NCBI RefSeq assembly: GCF_014863545.1
Contig: NZ_CP062260.1
Location: 6,039,501-6,103,500 of the forward strand
Direction: 5' to 3'
Source: Paenibacillus sp. JNUCC32
Lineage (GTDB): Bacteria > Bacillota > Bacilli > Paenibacillales > Paenibacillaceae
DNA: 64,000 nt
Under the pieces are notes generated by a model. That model had not been told where the DNA came from, made no database searches, and saw only the letters and a program-made list of their open reading frames with translations. A program made the translations under genes and the position numbers. Positions 51,231 through 59,565 of the stretch are shown piece by piece. Positions within the stretch are counted from its first letter, which is position 1. Each line of letters starts with the position of its first letter.

Positions 51231-52817
51231 TTGCCGAACTTTCAACAGCTGGGCATTGACGAACAAAGAGTACGAAAACTGAAGGAGCAGGGAATTACGG
51301 AACCGACTCCGGTACAGCAAGAGAGCATTCCGCTGCTGCTGCAGGGAAAGGACGTCATTGCCCGGGCGAAGACCGGCACAGGCAAGACGCTGGCTTTCAT
51401 GCTGCCGATTCTGCAGCATATCGATCCCAAGCGGGCGTACCCGCAGGCGCTCATCGTTGCGCCGACACGGGAATTGGCATTGCAAATTACGGAAGAAGCC
51501 AAGAAGCTGACGGCAGGAGAGCCGGATGGCATCAAAATTCTGGCGGTCTATGGCGGGCAGGACGTGGAGAAACAGCTGCGCAAGCTTGAAGGCGGACGCC
51601 AATTGATCATCGGCACGCCGGGCCGGCTGCTGGATCATTTGCGCCGAGGCACGTTAGAGCTTGGCGGCGTGAAGCAGCTGGTGCTGGACGAAGCCGACCA
51701 GATGCTGCATATGGGCTTTTTGGATGAAGTGGAGGCGCTGATCCATGCGCTTCCGTATCGGCGCCAAACGATGCTCTTCTCGGCGACGATGCCTGCCGGC
51801 GTGAAGCAGCTTGCCGGCAATTATATGAATCAACCTGTCGATATCGTGATTAAGGGGGCTTCCCCGATCCCGCTGGAGCAGATCCAGCAGGTGGTGGTCG
51901 AGTGTACGGACCGTTCCAAACAGGATGCCTTACGCGCAATGATCGAAGAGCATAATCCCTTCCTCGCGATCATCTTCTGCCGGACGAAGCGCAGAGCCAC
52001 CACGTTGAACGAGGCCCTGCTGGCCCATGGCTACCAATCGGACGAGCTGCACGGGGATCTGTCCCAGGCGAAACGGGAAGCGGTCATGAAGCGATTCCGG
52101 GAAGCCAAGCTGCAGCTGCTCGTTGCAACGGATGTTGCCGCGAGGGGGCTGGACGTCGAAGGCGTTACCCATGTCTTTAACTACGATATGCCCCATGATG
52201 TTGAAAGTTACATCCATCGTATCGGCCGGACCGGACGGGCGGGGGGTAGCGGTATGGCCATCACGTTTGCGGCCGGAAAAGACCTTAATGATCTGCAGCG
52301 CATCGAAGAAGGGATCTCCCAGCGGTTGAAGCGAGTACGCTATGACTCTGCCGCCGGAAGCCTTCGGGAAAGCTCTGGCGGCTCGGGCAGGGATACGGGC
52401 CGACCGAAGAAAGCAAGAAATGTCTCGTCACTTGAATCCGATAATGAACGTGGTCAAGGCAGAAGCCGTGCCGATCGGGGCACGGGTTCCGGGCGTAGCC
52501 GCGGTAACGAGCAGGGCAGAGGAAGGGCAGGATCATCGCGTAGGGATGACCGCGATTCGGGCCGGACAGGAGGCCGTACCGGAGAGGGTCGAGGACCATC
52601 GGCGGCCGGAGGCCGAGGCAGCGGCGCGCGTGAAGGCGGTCGTGCAGGCGAGGGCCGCGGACCGCAGGCCGGAGCACGAGGCAGCAGCCGCGGACCGTCC
52701 AGAACCGAGGGGCGGGGGAATCACGCCGGCCGCGGCGGACAAGGCGGAACCCGATCCTCCGAAGGCCGCGCTGCCAGAGGCCAAAGCGGTGGACGACGCG
52801 GCGGTCGGAGCCGCTAG
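51231..52817 (+). CDS. DEAD-box RNA helicase with Gly/Arg-rich tail
   Basis: 528 aa. TTG 51231 is preferred (GAGGTGG five bases upstream); ATG 51201 is in frame but lacks a site. All helicase motifs are visible: Q motif (GITEPTPVQQ), I (AKTGTGKT), Ia (PTRELALQ), DEAD (LVLDEADQM), SAT, and VI (HRIGRTGRAGG). After residue ~390 comes a ~135-residue disordered tail dense in RG, GR and SR repeats, an RNA-binding RGG-type extension. Likely acts in ribosome assembly or cold adaptation (CshA-like). A 270-base leader region precedes it. Confidence 0.94.
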   Translation: MPNFQQLGIDEQRVRKLKEQGITEPTPVQQESIPLLLQGKDVIARAKTGTGKTLAFMLPILQHIDPKRAYPQALIVAPTRELALQITEEAKKLTAGEPDGIKILAVYGGQDVEKQLRKLEGGRQLIIGTPGRLLDHLRRGTLELGGVKQLVLDEADQMLHMGFLDEVEALIHALPYRRQTMLFSATMPAGVKQLAGNYMNQPVDIVIKGASPIPLEQIQQVVVECTDRSKQDALRAMIEEHNPFLAIIFCRTKRRATTLNEALLAHGYQSDELHGDLSQAKREAVMKRFREAKLQLLVATDVAARGLDVEGVTHVFNYDMPHDVESYIHRIGRTGRAGGSGMAITFAAGKDLNDLQRIEEGISQRLKRVRYDSAAGSLRESSGGSGRDTGRPKKARNVSSLESDNERGQGRSRADRGTGSGRSRGNEQGRGRAGSSRRDDRDSGRTGGRTGEGRGPSAAGGRGSGAREGGRAGEGRGPQAGARGSSRGPSRTEGRGNHAGRGGQGGTRSSEGRAARGQSGGRRGGRSR

Positions 52818-52914
52818 GCAGTTCAAGGTAAATTTTAGGAAGTCCTCTGTTTCAATCCGAAGGATCACGTTTAAGTAGAGATCGTTACCCAGTCAATGAC
52901 AAGGAGGCGTTACC

Positions 52915-53265
52915 ATGTCTGAACATAATCATGTGGTGAACAAGAACGGTGAGCTGGATGTGAGTAAGGTCGATGACGCTATGGACCGGATTGACGACAA
53001 GGAGAAGGAACGGATCCTGGCTGACTTCGATGCCTTTCAATCCTTTTTGAACAAACGAATTCAGCTTGCCGAGAGCATTGGCTTGAATGAAGAGCAGCTG
53101 GCGCAGGCGGCAGAGAAGGTAGCCGGATACCTCGCCGCTAACGAGGAGCCCCGCAATTCCGAGGAGAAACTTCTTCAGGAGTTATGGAAGGTCGGAACGC
53201 AAGCGGAGCAGCATCAGCTGGCTCATCTGCTGGTTAAGCTGGCTCAAAACCGTACGCCTCAATAA
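52915..53265 (+). CDS. DUF3243 family protein
   Basis: 116 aa, no membrane segment, mostly helical and acidic. The block ILADFDAFQSFLNKRIQLAE and IGLNEEQLAQAAEKVAGYLA matches the DUF3243 pattern found across Bacillales. The function is unknown. ATG 52915 follows AAGGAGG. It may be cotranscribed with the helicase gene 97 bases upstream; a strong terminator follows. Confidence 0.85.
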   Translation: MSEHNHVVNKNGELDVSKVDDAMDRIDDKEKERILADFDAFQSFLNKRIQLAESIGLNEEQLAQAAEKVAGYLAANEEPRNSEEKLLQELWKVGTQAEQHQLAHLLVKLAQNRTPQ

Positions 53266-53286
53266 GGCGAAGCGTAAGATGAGGGT

Positions 53287-53322
53287 CCTTCCCCGGCCGA
53301 CTTGCCGGGGAAGGTTTTTTTG
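53287..53322 (+). terminator. Intrinsic terminator after the DUF3243 gene
   Basis: CCTTCCCCGGC / GCCGGGGAAGG followed by seven Ts. Confidence 0.93.
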
Positions 53323-53460
53323 GTTCGAAGGCAGGAATGAACATAACTATAGGATGAAGGGCTTGATATTAGGCTTTATACATAATATGATTTCCAATGT
53401 CTTTATTCCATCTGTTGGATTGGGTAACACCGAAAGAATAAAGGAGGAGGCGCTGCCTGA

Positions 53461-54714
53461 ATGTCTCTGGTGATTCATGAGCAGAGAAAACCCAAAATGC
53501 AGCCTTTTTATTGGGTGCTTACGTTCGAAATGCATGTGCTGGGCATTTTGCTGGGCCTGGCGTTTACGATGGGGCCTTTGATTCTGTTGTACTTCTGGGC
53601 CAATGTCTGGACGTGGATGAGTCTGGCGGGTATACCCGCCGGTATCTTTATGGTGATTCGGCTATCCAAGAGTCTGAAAGGGCATATCTGGAATAATACG
53701 CATCTGGACGAATATTTGTTATACGAAGACCACATTGAATATGAGCGATGGAATCCCGAGACGAAAGACTCCTTGAAGGGGAGCCTTCGGATTGGCGACG
53801 TAAAGGAAATATATTACGGGCGATATATTTTTCAATTCAGTTATGCCTATAAAAACAGCAAAATGACCGAGTCGGTGCCTATGGCGGAGTTAATGCCCAT
53901 CATGTACCTTGTTGCTGGGGAAGGGACGGCTGAACGGGCAGTGGCCGTTCCTTTCACGGATCCGATGGAGGCGAACCGCTGGCTGGAGGTCGTCGGCAGA
54001 CGAGGGATTCCTTTATATCTGACATCCGTCATCATCCAAGATCTGGGGGATGAATCGGTGGCGTCAGTGCTTCGCGAGGACGAGGATTTAGAGCGTGCCG
54101 AATTTGACGGGAATATCGAGCGGCAATTCCGTCCGTATCTGGATCGCCTGGTACAGGAGAACGAGGAGGAAGACAGGGAGCTGACGGAGGAGGAACTGGA
54201 TCAGCTGGAATACGAGATGAAGCTCCTCGAATACGAAGAAGCGCTGCAAAAGCGAAGATCGGCTTTTCGTGGAACCGGTTTGCTTGCTTGGCTGGTTTTC
54301 CCGGTTCAGTTCGCCGTCGGTTTTTGGCTGACGCGCCAGGCGGAGCTGGGTAACGCGGACCCGGAACAGCCGCTGTACCCCATTCTTCTTGTTGCGCTGT
54401 CGGCGATCCTGTTCTTCTTCCTGGTGAAATGGATGCGCTGGTTACAGATCATTATGTTCTCGCTGGTTACTTTTATATCGTTTATGTTTCTGGACTTCTC
54501 GGAGATCGAGACCGATCCTTCCTACCAAATGTCCAGCATGCTCCTTGCGATAGCCATGCTGTCGCTGCCTGTGGCGGCTCTCTTTTATTTGGGAATCCGG
54601 TATGTGCGCAAAGGGCGGGATGCGAAGAATCTTCCGCCGATGCCGGGGCCGTACCAGCCTCTTACGGAAAACGATAAGCCAGGGTTCGAGTCTGGAGACC
54701 GGCTGTCAACCTAA
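53461..54714 (+). CDS. Membrane protein with cytoplasmic acidic coiled segment, unknown function
   Basis: 417 aa. Two N-terminal membrane helices (about 20-42 and 48-66), a ~140-residue globular domain with a pattern of short strands resembling bacterial PH domains (DEYLLYEDHIEYERWN), a highly acidic predicted helix (about 215-260, ENEEEDREL and EELDQLEYEMKLLE), then about four C-terminal helices (280-385). No family recognised. The ATG at 53461 follows AAGGAGGAGG at long spacing (~12 bases). Confidence 0.75.
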   Translation: MSLVIHEQRKPKMQPFYWVLTFEMHVLGILLGLAFTMGPLILLYFWANVWTWMSLAGIPAGIFMVIRLSKSLKGHIWNNTHLDEYLLYEDHIEYERWNPETKDSLKGSLRIGDVKEIYYGRYIFQFSYAYKNSKMTESVPMAELMPIMYLVAGEGTAERAVAVPFTDPMEANRWLEVVGRRGIPLYLTSVIIQDLGDESVASVLREDEDLERAEFDGNIERQFRPYLDRLVQENEEEDRELTEEELDQLEYEMKLLEYEEALQKRRSAFRGTGLLAWLVFPVQFAVGFWLTRQAELGNADPEQPLYPILLVALSAILFFFLVKWMRWLQIIMFSLVTFISFMFLDFSEIETDPSYQMSSMLLAIAMLSLPVAALFYLGIRYVRKGRDAKNLPPMPGPYQPLTENDKPGFESGDRLST

Positions 54715-54720
54715 TACGAA

Positions 54721-54760
54721 AACGAAAGAAACGCACCCTTCACATTTGGGGGTGCGTTTC
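54721..54760 (-). terminator. Terminator overlapping the end of the minus-strand membrane gene
   Basis: GAAACGCACCC / GGGTGCGTTTC hairpin; on the minus strand a T-rich TTTCGTTTTC follows. One arm lies within the last codons of the gene ending at 54740. It may also stop the + strand gene ending at 54714. Confidence 0.75.
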
Positions 54761-55276
54761 GTATCGGTACCTGTAGGTATCCATGGGCTGGCTGGTAAAA
54801 GAGGTGTCCAGCTTTTTCTTCTCGCCGGGGGCGAGGGTGATGTCCCTGTACATCTCGGTAAAGACTTCCTCATCGTTCTTGTCGTACACGAACAAGGTAA
54901 TATGACCGTTGAACGCTTGGCTTTCATGATAATTGCCGGCATAGACGACGATGTCGGCATCATCCTCATTTTTATACGCTCCAACGTGAAGTACGACGTA
55001 GTCTTTCAAGCTCTGCAGCTGGGAATCCGCCTTCTTGTCCTCAAAGTTCTGATCCAGGTCGGTTAGCATCGTTTCTTCTTTGTAAAGCGATTCCTGGGTG
55101 ATCAGGCCAATGGGGATCGTCAGAATAAAATAGAAAACCAGCGTCGACAGCCCTGTGCTGCGAAGCACGGTTCTTCGGTCATACCCCCCTTTGATCAATC
55201 CGATGAAGGCAATCAGGGCCAGAACAACGACGATGAGATGCCATGGAGACAAGAACATTTCGGGATACAATTTCAT
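54740..55276 (-). CDS. Membrane-anchored protein of unknown function
   Basis: 178 aa from ATG 55276 (GAGGAAACG upstream); the frame is open 18 codons further but without a site. Two membrane helices (about 10-28 and 42-62) are followed by a ~110-residue extracytoplasmic beta-rich domain (DYVVLHVGAYKNEDDADIVV, then HITLFVYDKNDEEVF and TLAPGEKKKLDTSF), a pattern like FxLYD/immunoglobulin-like domains. No family assigned. Confidence 0.75.
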   Translation of the reverse strand: MKLYPEMFLSPWHLIVVVLALIAFIGLIKGGYDRRTVLRSTGLSTLVFYFILTIPIGLITQESLYKEETMLTDLDQNFEDKKADSQLQSLKDYVVLHVGAYKNEDDADIVVYAGNYHESQAFNGHITLFVYDKNDEEVFTEMYRDITLAPGEKKKLDTSFTSQPMDTYRYRYETHPQM

Positions 55277-55568
55277 TTCGTTTCCTCGCTTACTGTTGTT
55301 GAAATGCGGGATCATGCAATATTTTGCCAAACCCTAAATCATTACCCTGCTGACTTGCTGACTAAACAGCTGTCAGGAGTCTATGTAACTCTTGCTTGAA
55401 GCGGATATACGTTTATCATAATGGATTTACGGATGGCGGGGTAGAGGCATTGGAACCGAAAATTTGGTTTAGGGGCGTATATTCGGTATGATGTAAGAAG
55501 ATGGGCCAGGCTACAGAAGCTTGGAAGCAAGCGGTTCATTCAATACAAGCTGGAGAGGAGATTCGAGG

Positions 55569-56048
55569 ATGTCAGTTTATGAGTATCATGCAACCAATAC
55601 CAAGGGGCAGGAAGTCTCGCTCGATCAGTATTCGGGCAAGGTCTTGATCATCGCGAATACGGCAAGCCAATGCGGCCTAACGCCGCAATATGGAGAGCTT
55701 CAACAGCTGTACGACCAATACGGCCAGCAAGGGCTTCAGGTTCTTGGCTTTCCGTGCAATCAGTTTGGCGGACAGGAGCCGGGTACGAGCGAAGAGGCCG
55801 AATCGTTCTGTCAATTGAACTATGGCGTGAACTTTCCGGTTTTCCAGAAGATTGACGTGAATGGGGAGCATGCTCATCCGTTATTTCAGTATCTGAAATC
55901 GGAGCAGCCCGGACCGAATGAAGGCGGAGAGATCGCTTGGAATTTTACGAAGTTCCTGGTGGACCGCGAAGGCAAGGTGGTCCAGCGGTTTGAGCCGAAG
56001 GAATCGCCTGAATCGATGAAGGGCGCCATTGAATCCCTGCTGGGTTAA
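55569..56048 (+). CDS. Glutathione peroxidase family thiol peroxidase
   Basis: 159 aa from ATG 55569 (AGGAG nine bases upstream). Peroxidatic Cys in NTASQCGLTPQY, Gln in GFPCNQFGGQEPG and Trp in WNFTKFLVD complete the catalytic triad. As in other bacterial BsaA/GpxA proteins the active residue is Cys rather than selenocysteine, and a second Cys in FPCNQF/FCQLNYG could resolve it through thioredoxin. Reduces peroxides. Monocistronic with a terminator. Confidence 0.95.
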   Translation: MSVYEYHATNTKGQEVSLDQYSGKVLIIANTASQCGLTPQYGELQQLYDQYGQQGLQVLGFPCNQFGGQEPGTSEEAESFCQLNYGVNFPVFQKIDVNGEHAHPLFQYLKSEQPGPNEGGEIAWNFTKFLVDREGKVVQRFEPKESPESMKGAIESLLG

Positions 56049-56070
56049 TGCCAGATAGTAATGAGCACAT

Positions 56071-56127
56071 AACAGGGCTGTTTTCGTCGGGGGATTTGCC
56101 CCGGAGGAGAAACAGTCCTGTTTTTTT
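56071..56127 (+). terminator. Intrinsic terminator after the glutathione peroxidase gene
   Basis: AACAGG-CTGTTTTC / GAGAAACAG-CCTGTT followed by seven Ts; large GC-containing loop. Confidence 0.88.
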
Positions 56128-56155
56128 ATGGGAAATCCCTCGCCATTTCGTCCAT

Positions 56156-56791
56156 TCAGCCCGAATCAAGACCCTTCAAGGCATCTTGTATGGGATGATC
56201 GCCTTGAATCAGATCGAACGCCTTAAGTTCCGTCTCTGGCGTGGAGAGACACAGCACGGCTGCTTGAGCGACATCTTGACGGGATATGGATCCGGTTTCC
56301 CGGAGATCGGGATGTGCCTGAACCCTGCCGGCAGGAGCGTCATCCGTTAACTCGCCGGTCCTTATGATCGTGTGAGTCAGCGTGCTTTCTTCAAGAATGG
56401 TCTCAGCTTTATGTTTGGCAAGCAAATAGGGCTTTAGTTCGGAGAAGTGCTCCGGATGTTTGGTCTCCATGCAGCTAATCATAATGAAGCGATTGATTCC
56501 TAGAAGCACGCACTGCTCGATCAGCCTCACGGTGCCGACATGATCCGTCTCCTGAGGATCTTCCGTTACCCCGGCGCCAACTGCGCAGATGACGGCGTCT
56601 ACGTCCCTTAAACCATCGGAATAAGACTGCGTCAAATCACCGACAATTCCCTCGGCACCCTCCTGCTCCATCTTCCGTTTTTGAATCTCATCGGGGATCA
56701 GGCCGCGGACTTGATACCCCTTCTCGGCGAGAAGCTTCGCGATCCGTCTCCCGGTATTTCCATGCGCTCCGGCAACAAATACGGTTGTCAT
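56156..56791 (-). CDS. NAD(P)-binding SDR-like (NmrA/YwnB type) protein
   Basis: 211 aa from ATG 56791 (AGGAGGTG upstream). Atypical SDR: nucleotide loop VAGAHGNTGRRIAKLL, DVDAVICAVGAG, INRFIMISCMET and a YLLAKHKAE helix with the Lys of an SDR active site but a Leu-Leu spacing. Members act as redox sensors or flavin/biliverdin-type reductases; the substrate is unknown. Divergent from the NADH oxidase gene. Confidence 0.88.
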   Translation of the reverse strand: MTTVFVAGAHGNTGRRIAKLLAEKGYQVRGLIPDEIQKRKMEQEGAEGIVGDLTQSYSDGLRDVDAVICAVGAGVTEDPQETDHVGTVRLIEQCVLLGINRFIMISCMETKHPEHFSELKPYLLAKHKAETILEESTLTHTIIRTGELTDDAPAGRVQAHPDLRETGSISRQDVAQAAVLCLSTPETELKAFDLIQGDHPIQDALKGLDSG

Positions 56792-57049
56792 GATAAAGCA
56801 CCTCCTGCACAACATTACCCGCAGCCGATTGTTTCAAAAAGGGAATAATCCGTTATTAATAAGAAAAACCTATTCCGGTATCTCGAGAATGTTGGCAAGC
56901 GGGGCCCTTTTAGCTTCCCCGGATCCCATACCCGTATTCTCGATTTCGCCTTATTCGGTGGCATCAAGACGTTAATCTTGGAGTCAAGATCATTCATCAT
57001 TCCCACTATGTGAAATTATGAACAATATGTGAATAACGCAATTCGCCTA
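56792..57049. other. Intergenic region, promoter-distal part
   Basis: Between divergent genes. No gene seen; increasingly AT-rich toward the NADH oxidase promoter. It contains a TGTGA-N6-GAACA site (see next). Confidence 0.4.
57009..57024. promoter_or_regulatory. Imperfect CRP/Fnr/Rex-like site A
   Basis: TGTGA-AATTAT-GAACA, 26 bases upstream of the promoter -35; left half is perfect, right half has two mismatches to TCACA. Confidence 0.4.
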
Positions 57050-57078
57050 TTGAAATGTGAAATAAATCACATTATAAT
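57050..57078 (+). promoter_or_regulatory. Sigma-A promoter of the NADH oxidase gene with operator in its spacer
   Basis: TTGAAA (57050-57055), 17 bases, perfect TATAAT (57073-57078). Site B, ATGTGAAATAAATCACAT (57055-57072), a TGTGA-N6-TCACA palindrome, fills the spacer exactly. The same sequence fits the Rex consensus with one inner mismatch. A bound protein would block the promoter. Confidence 0.7.
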
Positions 57079-57087
57079 AAGGTCATG

Positions 57088-57105
57088 AAGTGAAATCATT
57101 CACAA
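57088..57105. promoter_or_regulatory. Rex/Fnr-like site C at the NADH oxidase transcription start
   Basis: AAGTGAAATCATTCACAA: matches the Rex pattern TTGTGAA-W4-TTCACAA except for the first two bases. It begins 10 bases after the -10 box. Confidence 0.6.
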
Positions 57106-57218
57106 TTAGTATTACCAGTCACCCATTCATGCTCAACAAGCGTTACCAAGCATGAATCCAGGCAAAATTGCTCATCTTAAACCAATATAAAGCTTCATTA
57201 CTTGGAGGAGGAAAAACC

Positions 57219-58580
57219 ATGAAAGTTGCAGTTATCGGTTGTACCCATGCAGGAACGTCCGCCATCGTGAATACCGCCAAACTTTATCCCGATGCACAGA
57301 TTACCGTTTACGAACGCAATGATAACATCTCATTCTTGTCGTGCGGCATTGCGCTTTACGTCGGGGGCGTTGTGAAGGATCCGGACGGGCTGTTCTATTC
57401 TTCGCCGCAGAAACTCGACGAGCTTGGTGTCGAAACCAAGATGAAGCATGAGATCATCTCGGTGGATACGGACCGGAAAACCTTGAAGGTCCGCAACCTG
57501 GCCACGGAAGATTCGTTTGAAGATACCTATGACAAATTGATTGTTACCACCGGATCCTGGCCGATCGTACCGAAGCTTGAAGGCATCGATTTGAATAATA
57601 TTTTGCTCTGCAAAAACTACGATCATTCCAACGCGATCATTGATAAAGCGCAAGGAGCCAAACATATTACCGTTGTCGGCGCCGGTTACATCGGCGTGGA
57701 GCTGGTGGAGGCCTTCCAACAGAACGGCAAGCAGGTAACTTTGATCGACAGTGCCGATCGGATTCTGAACAAATACCTGGATCCTGAGTTCAGCGGCAAG
57801 ATCGAGGAATCGTTCCGTGAAAAAGGAATCGAGATGGCCATGGGGCAGACCGTGACGTCCTTCCAAGGCCAGGATGGCAAGGTGAATAAGGTCATCACCG
57901 ACAAAGGGGAGATCGACACGGATCTGGTCATTCTCTGCATCGGCTTCCGACCGAATACGGAGCTGCTGAAGGGGCAGGTCGATATGCTGAAGAACGGCGC
58001 CATCGTCGTGGACCAATATATGCAAAGCAGCAAGCAGGATGTCTATGCAGCGGGCGATTGCTGCTCGGTGCTCTATAACCCGACGGGTAAAATGATGTAC
58101 ATTCCGCTGGCGACCAACGCTGTCCGGATGGGTACGCTCGTTGCACGGAATTTGGTGCAGCCCACAACGCCTTATATGGGAACCCAGGGTACGTCCGGAT
58201 TGAAAATATACGAACACAACATTGCCTCGACAGGATTAACCGAGGGAGCGGCCAAGGATGAAGGTTTGAAGGTGGATACGGTCACCATTACGGACCATTA
58301 CCGTCCGGAGTTCATGCCTACCTTCGAGGAAGTTACGCTGAAGGTGGTGTATGAACAGGAAAGCCGCCGGATGCTCGGTGCACAGGTGATCTCCAAGGCG
58401 GACATGACGCAGTCCATCAACACCCTGTCGGTGTGCATCCAGAACCGCATGACGATCGAGCAGCTGGCCTTCATCGATTTCTTCTTCCAGCCGCATTACA
58501 ACAAGCCGTGGAATTTCCTTAACACGGCCGGCCTGCAGGCTCTGCCGGCGGTGGAGACCAAAGCGCCGGTACACGCTTAA
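57219..58580 (+). CDS. NADH oxidase (water-forming) / CoA-disulfide reductase family
   Basis: 453 aa from ATG 57219 (GGAGGAGG seven bases upstream); the in-frame extension to 57168 lies inside the leader. FAD site VAVIGCTHAGTSAI, single redox Cys in NISFLSCGIALYVGG (sulfenate-type active site), NADH site TVVGAGYIGVELVEAF and the second FAD motif YAAGDCCSV. The combination CTHAGT plus YVGG is typical of water-forming NADH oxidase (Nox). It would reoxidise NADH with oxygen. Promoter carries Rex/Fnr-like operators, in keeping with NADH control. Confidence 0.93.
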   Translation: MKVAVIGCTHAGTSAIVNTAKLYPDAQITVYERNDNISFLSCGIALYVGGVVKDPDGLFYSSPQKLDELGVETKMKHEIISVDTDRKTLKVRNLATEDSFEDTYDKLIVTTGSWPIVPKLEGIDLNNILLCKNYDHSNAIIDKAQGAKHITVVGAGYIGVELVEAFQQNGKQVTLIDSADRILNKYLDPEFSGKIEESFREKGIEMAMGQTVTSFQGQDGKVNKVITDKGEIDTDLVILCIGFRPNTELLKGQVDMLKNGAIVVDQYMQSSKQDVYAAGDCCSVLYNPTGKMMYIPLATNAVRMGTLVARNLVQPTTPYMGTQGTSGLKIYEHNIASTGLTEGAAKDEGLKVDTVTITDHYRPEFMPTFEEVTLKVVYEQESRRMLGAQVISKADMTQSINTLSVCIQNRMTIEQLAFIDFFFQPHYNKPWNFLNTAGLQALPAVETKAPVHA

Positions 58581-58599
58581 TTCATTCTAGGCAATAACG

Positions 58600-58628
58600 A
58601 AGACCCCCTGATTCGGGGGTCTTTTTCT
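58600..58628 (+). terminator. Intrinsic terminator after the NADH oxidase gene
   Basis: AGACCCCC / GGGGGTCT followed by TTTTTC. Confidence 0.9.
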
Positions 58629-58713
58629 TGTTTTAGAAGGAATATGGATTTTGACAGCGAATTGGAAAATATCCGGACATATCGATATCGACTTTCAGGA
58701 GGTAGGATAAAGT

Positions 58714-59307
58714 ATGAATAAAAAAATAATGCTGGTCTCGGCTGTGTTGTTCTCCATGCTGCTGACGGCTGCTTGTTCCAGCAATCAGGCGGACCCGCCG
58801 GCAGAAACCCCGCCGGCTGTCGTGGATAGCGAGGGAACGGATCAGACGGGGGCGGCTGAAGAGGAACCGCCGGCAGAACCATCCCAAGGGGAGGGTCAAC
58901 CTGCCGATGGAGAGACGAAACCGATCGACGAGCCTGCCGCTGTAGGCGATACGGTCGATTACCACGGCGCGGTCATCACGCTGAACGGCGTACGCGACTC
59001 CGAAGGCGACGAGTACTTGAAGCCCCAGCCCGGCCATACGTTTAAGGTGGTCGACATTACCGTGAAGAACAACGGTCAGGAGCCGTTGGTCATCTCTTCG
59101 GCACTGTCTTTTTCCATGACGGATTCAAGCGATCTTAACTATACGGTTCCTATTACGGATGACGTGAAGATGCTGGACGGAACCATTCCTCCGGGCGGCG
59201 AGCTGACGGGCGAGATTCCGTACGAGGTGAAGCAGGACGTTCAGGGGCTGCAGCTGAGTTACGGCGATCCGATGAAAGAAGGAAGAGCCATTTGGGCAGT
59301 GGAATAA
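58714..59307 (+). CDS. Lipoprotein with DUF4352-like domain
   Basis: 197 aa. Lipobox LTAAC (Cys at residue 21), a ~55-residue disordered Glu/Pro/Gln-rich spacer, then a ~115-residue immunoglobulin-like domain (DTVDYHGAVITLNGV, then GHTFKVVDITVKNNGQEPL and PPGGELTGEIPYEV) typical of DUF4352/DUF5067 proteins. Surface-anchored; function unknown. ATG 58714 follows AGGAGG. Confidence 0.88.
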   Translation: MNKKIMLVSAVLFSMLLTAACSSNQADPPAETPPAVVDSEGTDQTGAAEEEPPAEPSQGEGQPADGETKPIDEPAAVGDTVDYHGAVITLNGVRDSEGDEYLKPQPGHTFKVVDITVKNNGQEPLVISSALSFSMTDSSDLNYTVPITDDVKMLDGTIPPGGELTGEIPYEVKQDVQGLQLSYGDPMKEGRAIWAVE

Positions 59308-59353
59308 TGCAGCAATACATCGCATGTTGTTATTTTGGAATGTGCGAGATGGA

Positions 59354-59386
59354 CAAGGATTTTGCTTCGGCAAAGTCCTTTTTTCG
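59354..59386 (+). terminator. Intrinsic terminator after the lipoprotein gene
   Basis: AAGGA-TTTGC / GCAAA-TCCTT hairpin with TTCG tetraloop and six Ts. Confidence 0.9.
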
Positions 59387-59430
59387 TTGCATTCGGAAGA
59401 GCGTCCTTTACATGGGAGGAGGTTTTCAGT

Positions 59431-59469
59431 ATGATTAAACCGTACAGTCGGTTTTTTAAAGAAGGATGA
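59431..59469 (+). CDS. Possible 12-codon micro-ORF containing the TetR operator
   Basis: ATG 59431 to TGA 59469, MIKPYSRFFKEG, preceded by an excellent AGGAGG at 8-base spacing. Its codons contain a TetR-type palindrome. It could be a leader peptide of the TetR gene or a chance frame; too short to judge by codon usage. Confidence 0.3.
   Translation: MIKPYSRFFKEG
59437..59455. promoter_or_regulatory. TetR operator copy 1
   Basis: AAACCGTACAGTCGGTTTT: inverted arms AAACCG/CGGTTT around six bases. It is nearly identical to the copy before the MFS gene. Confidence 0.75.
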
Positions 59470-59565
59470 AGTTCATTCATGACAGAATACATTTTTTATT
59501 ACGGATCACGGATTTCCGCTGGTTGATGCGGACTGTTGAATCCAACGCAAGGAGTGCTAATACCG

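Noticed and set aside
52342..52878. 178-codon + strand frame overlapping the helicase tail
   Set aside because: Low-complexity composition of the RGG-coding repeats explains it; no ribosome-binding site. Kept only as a low-interest observation.
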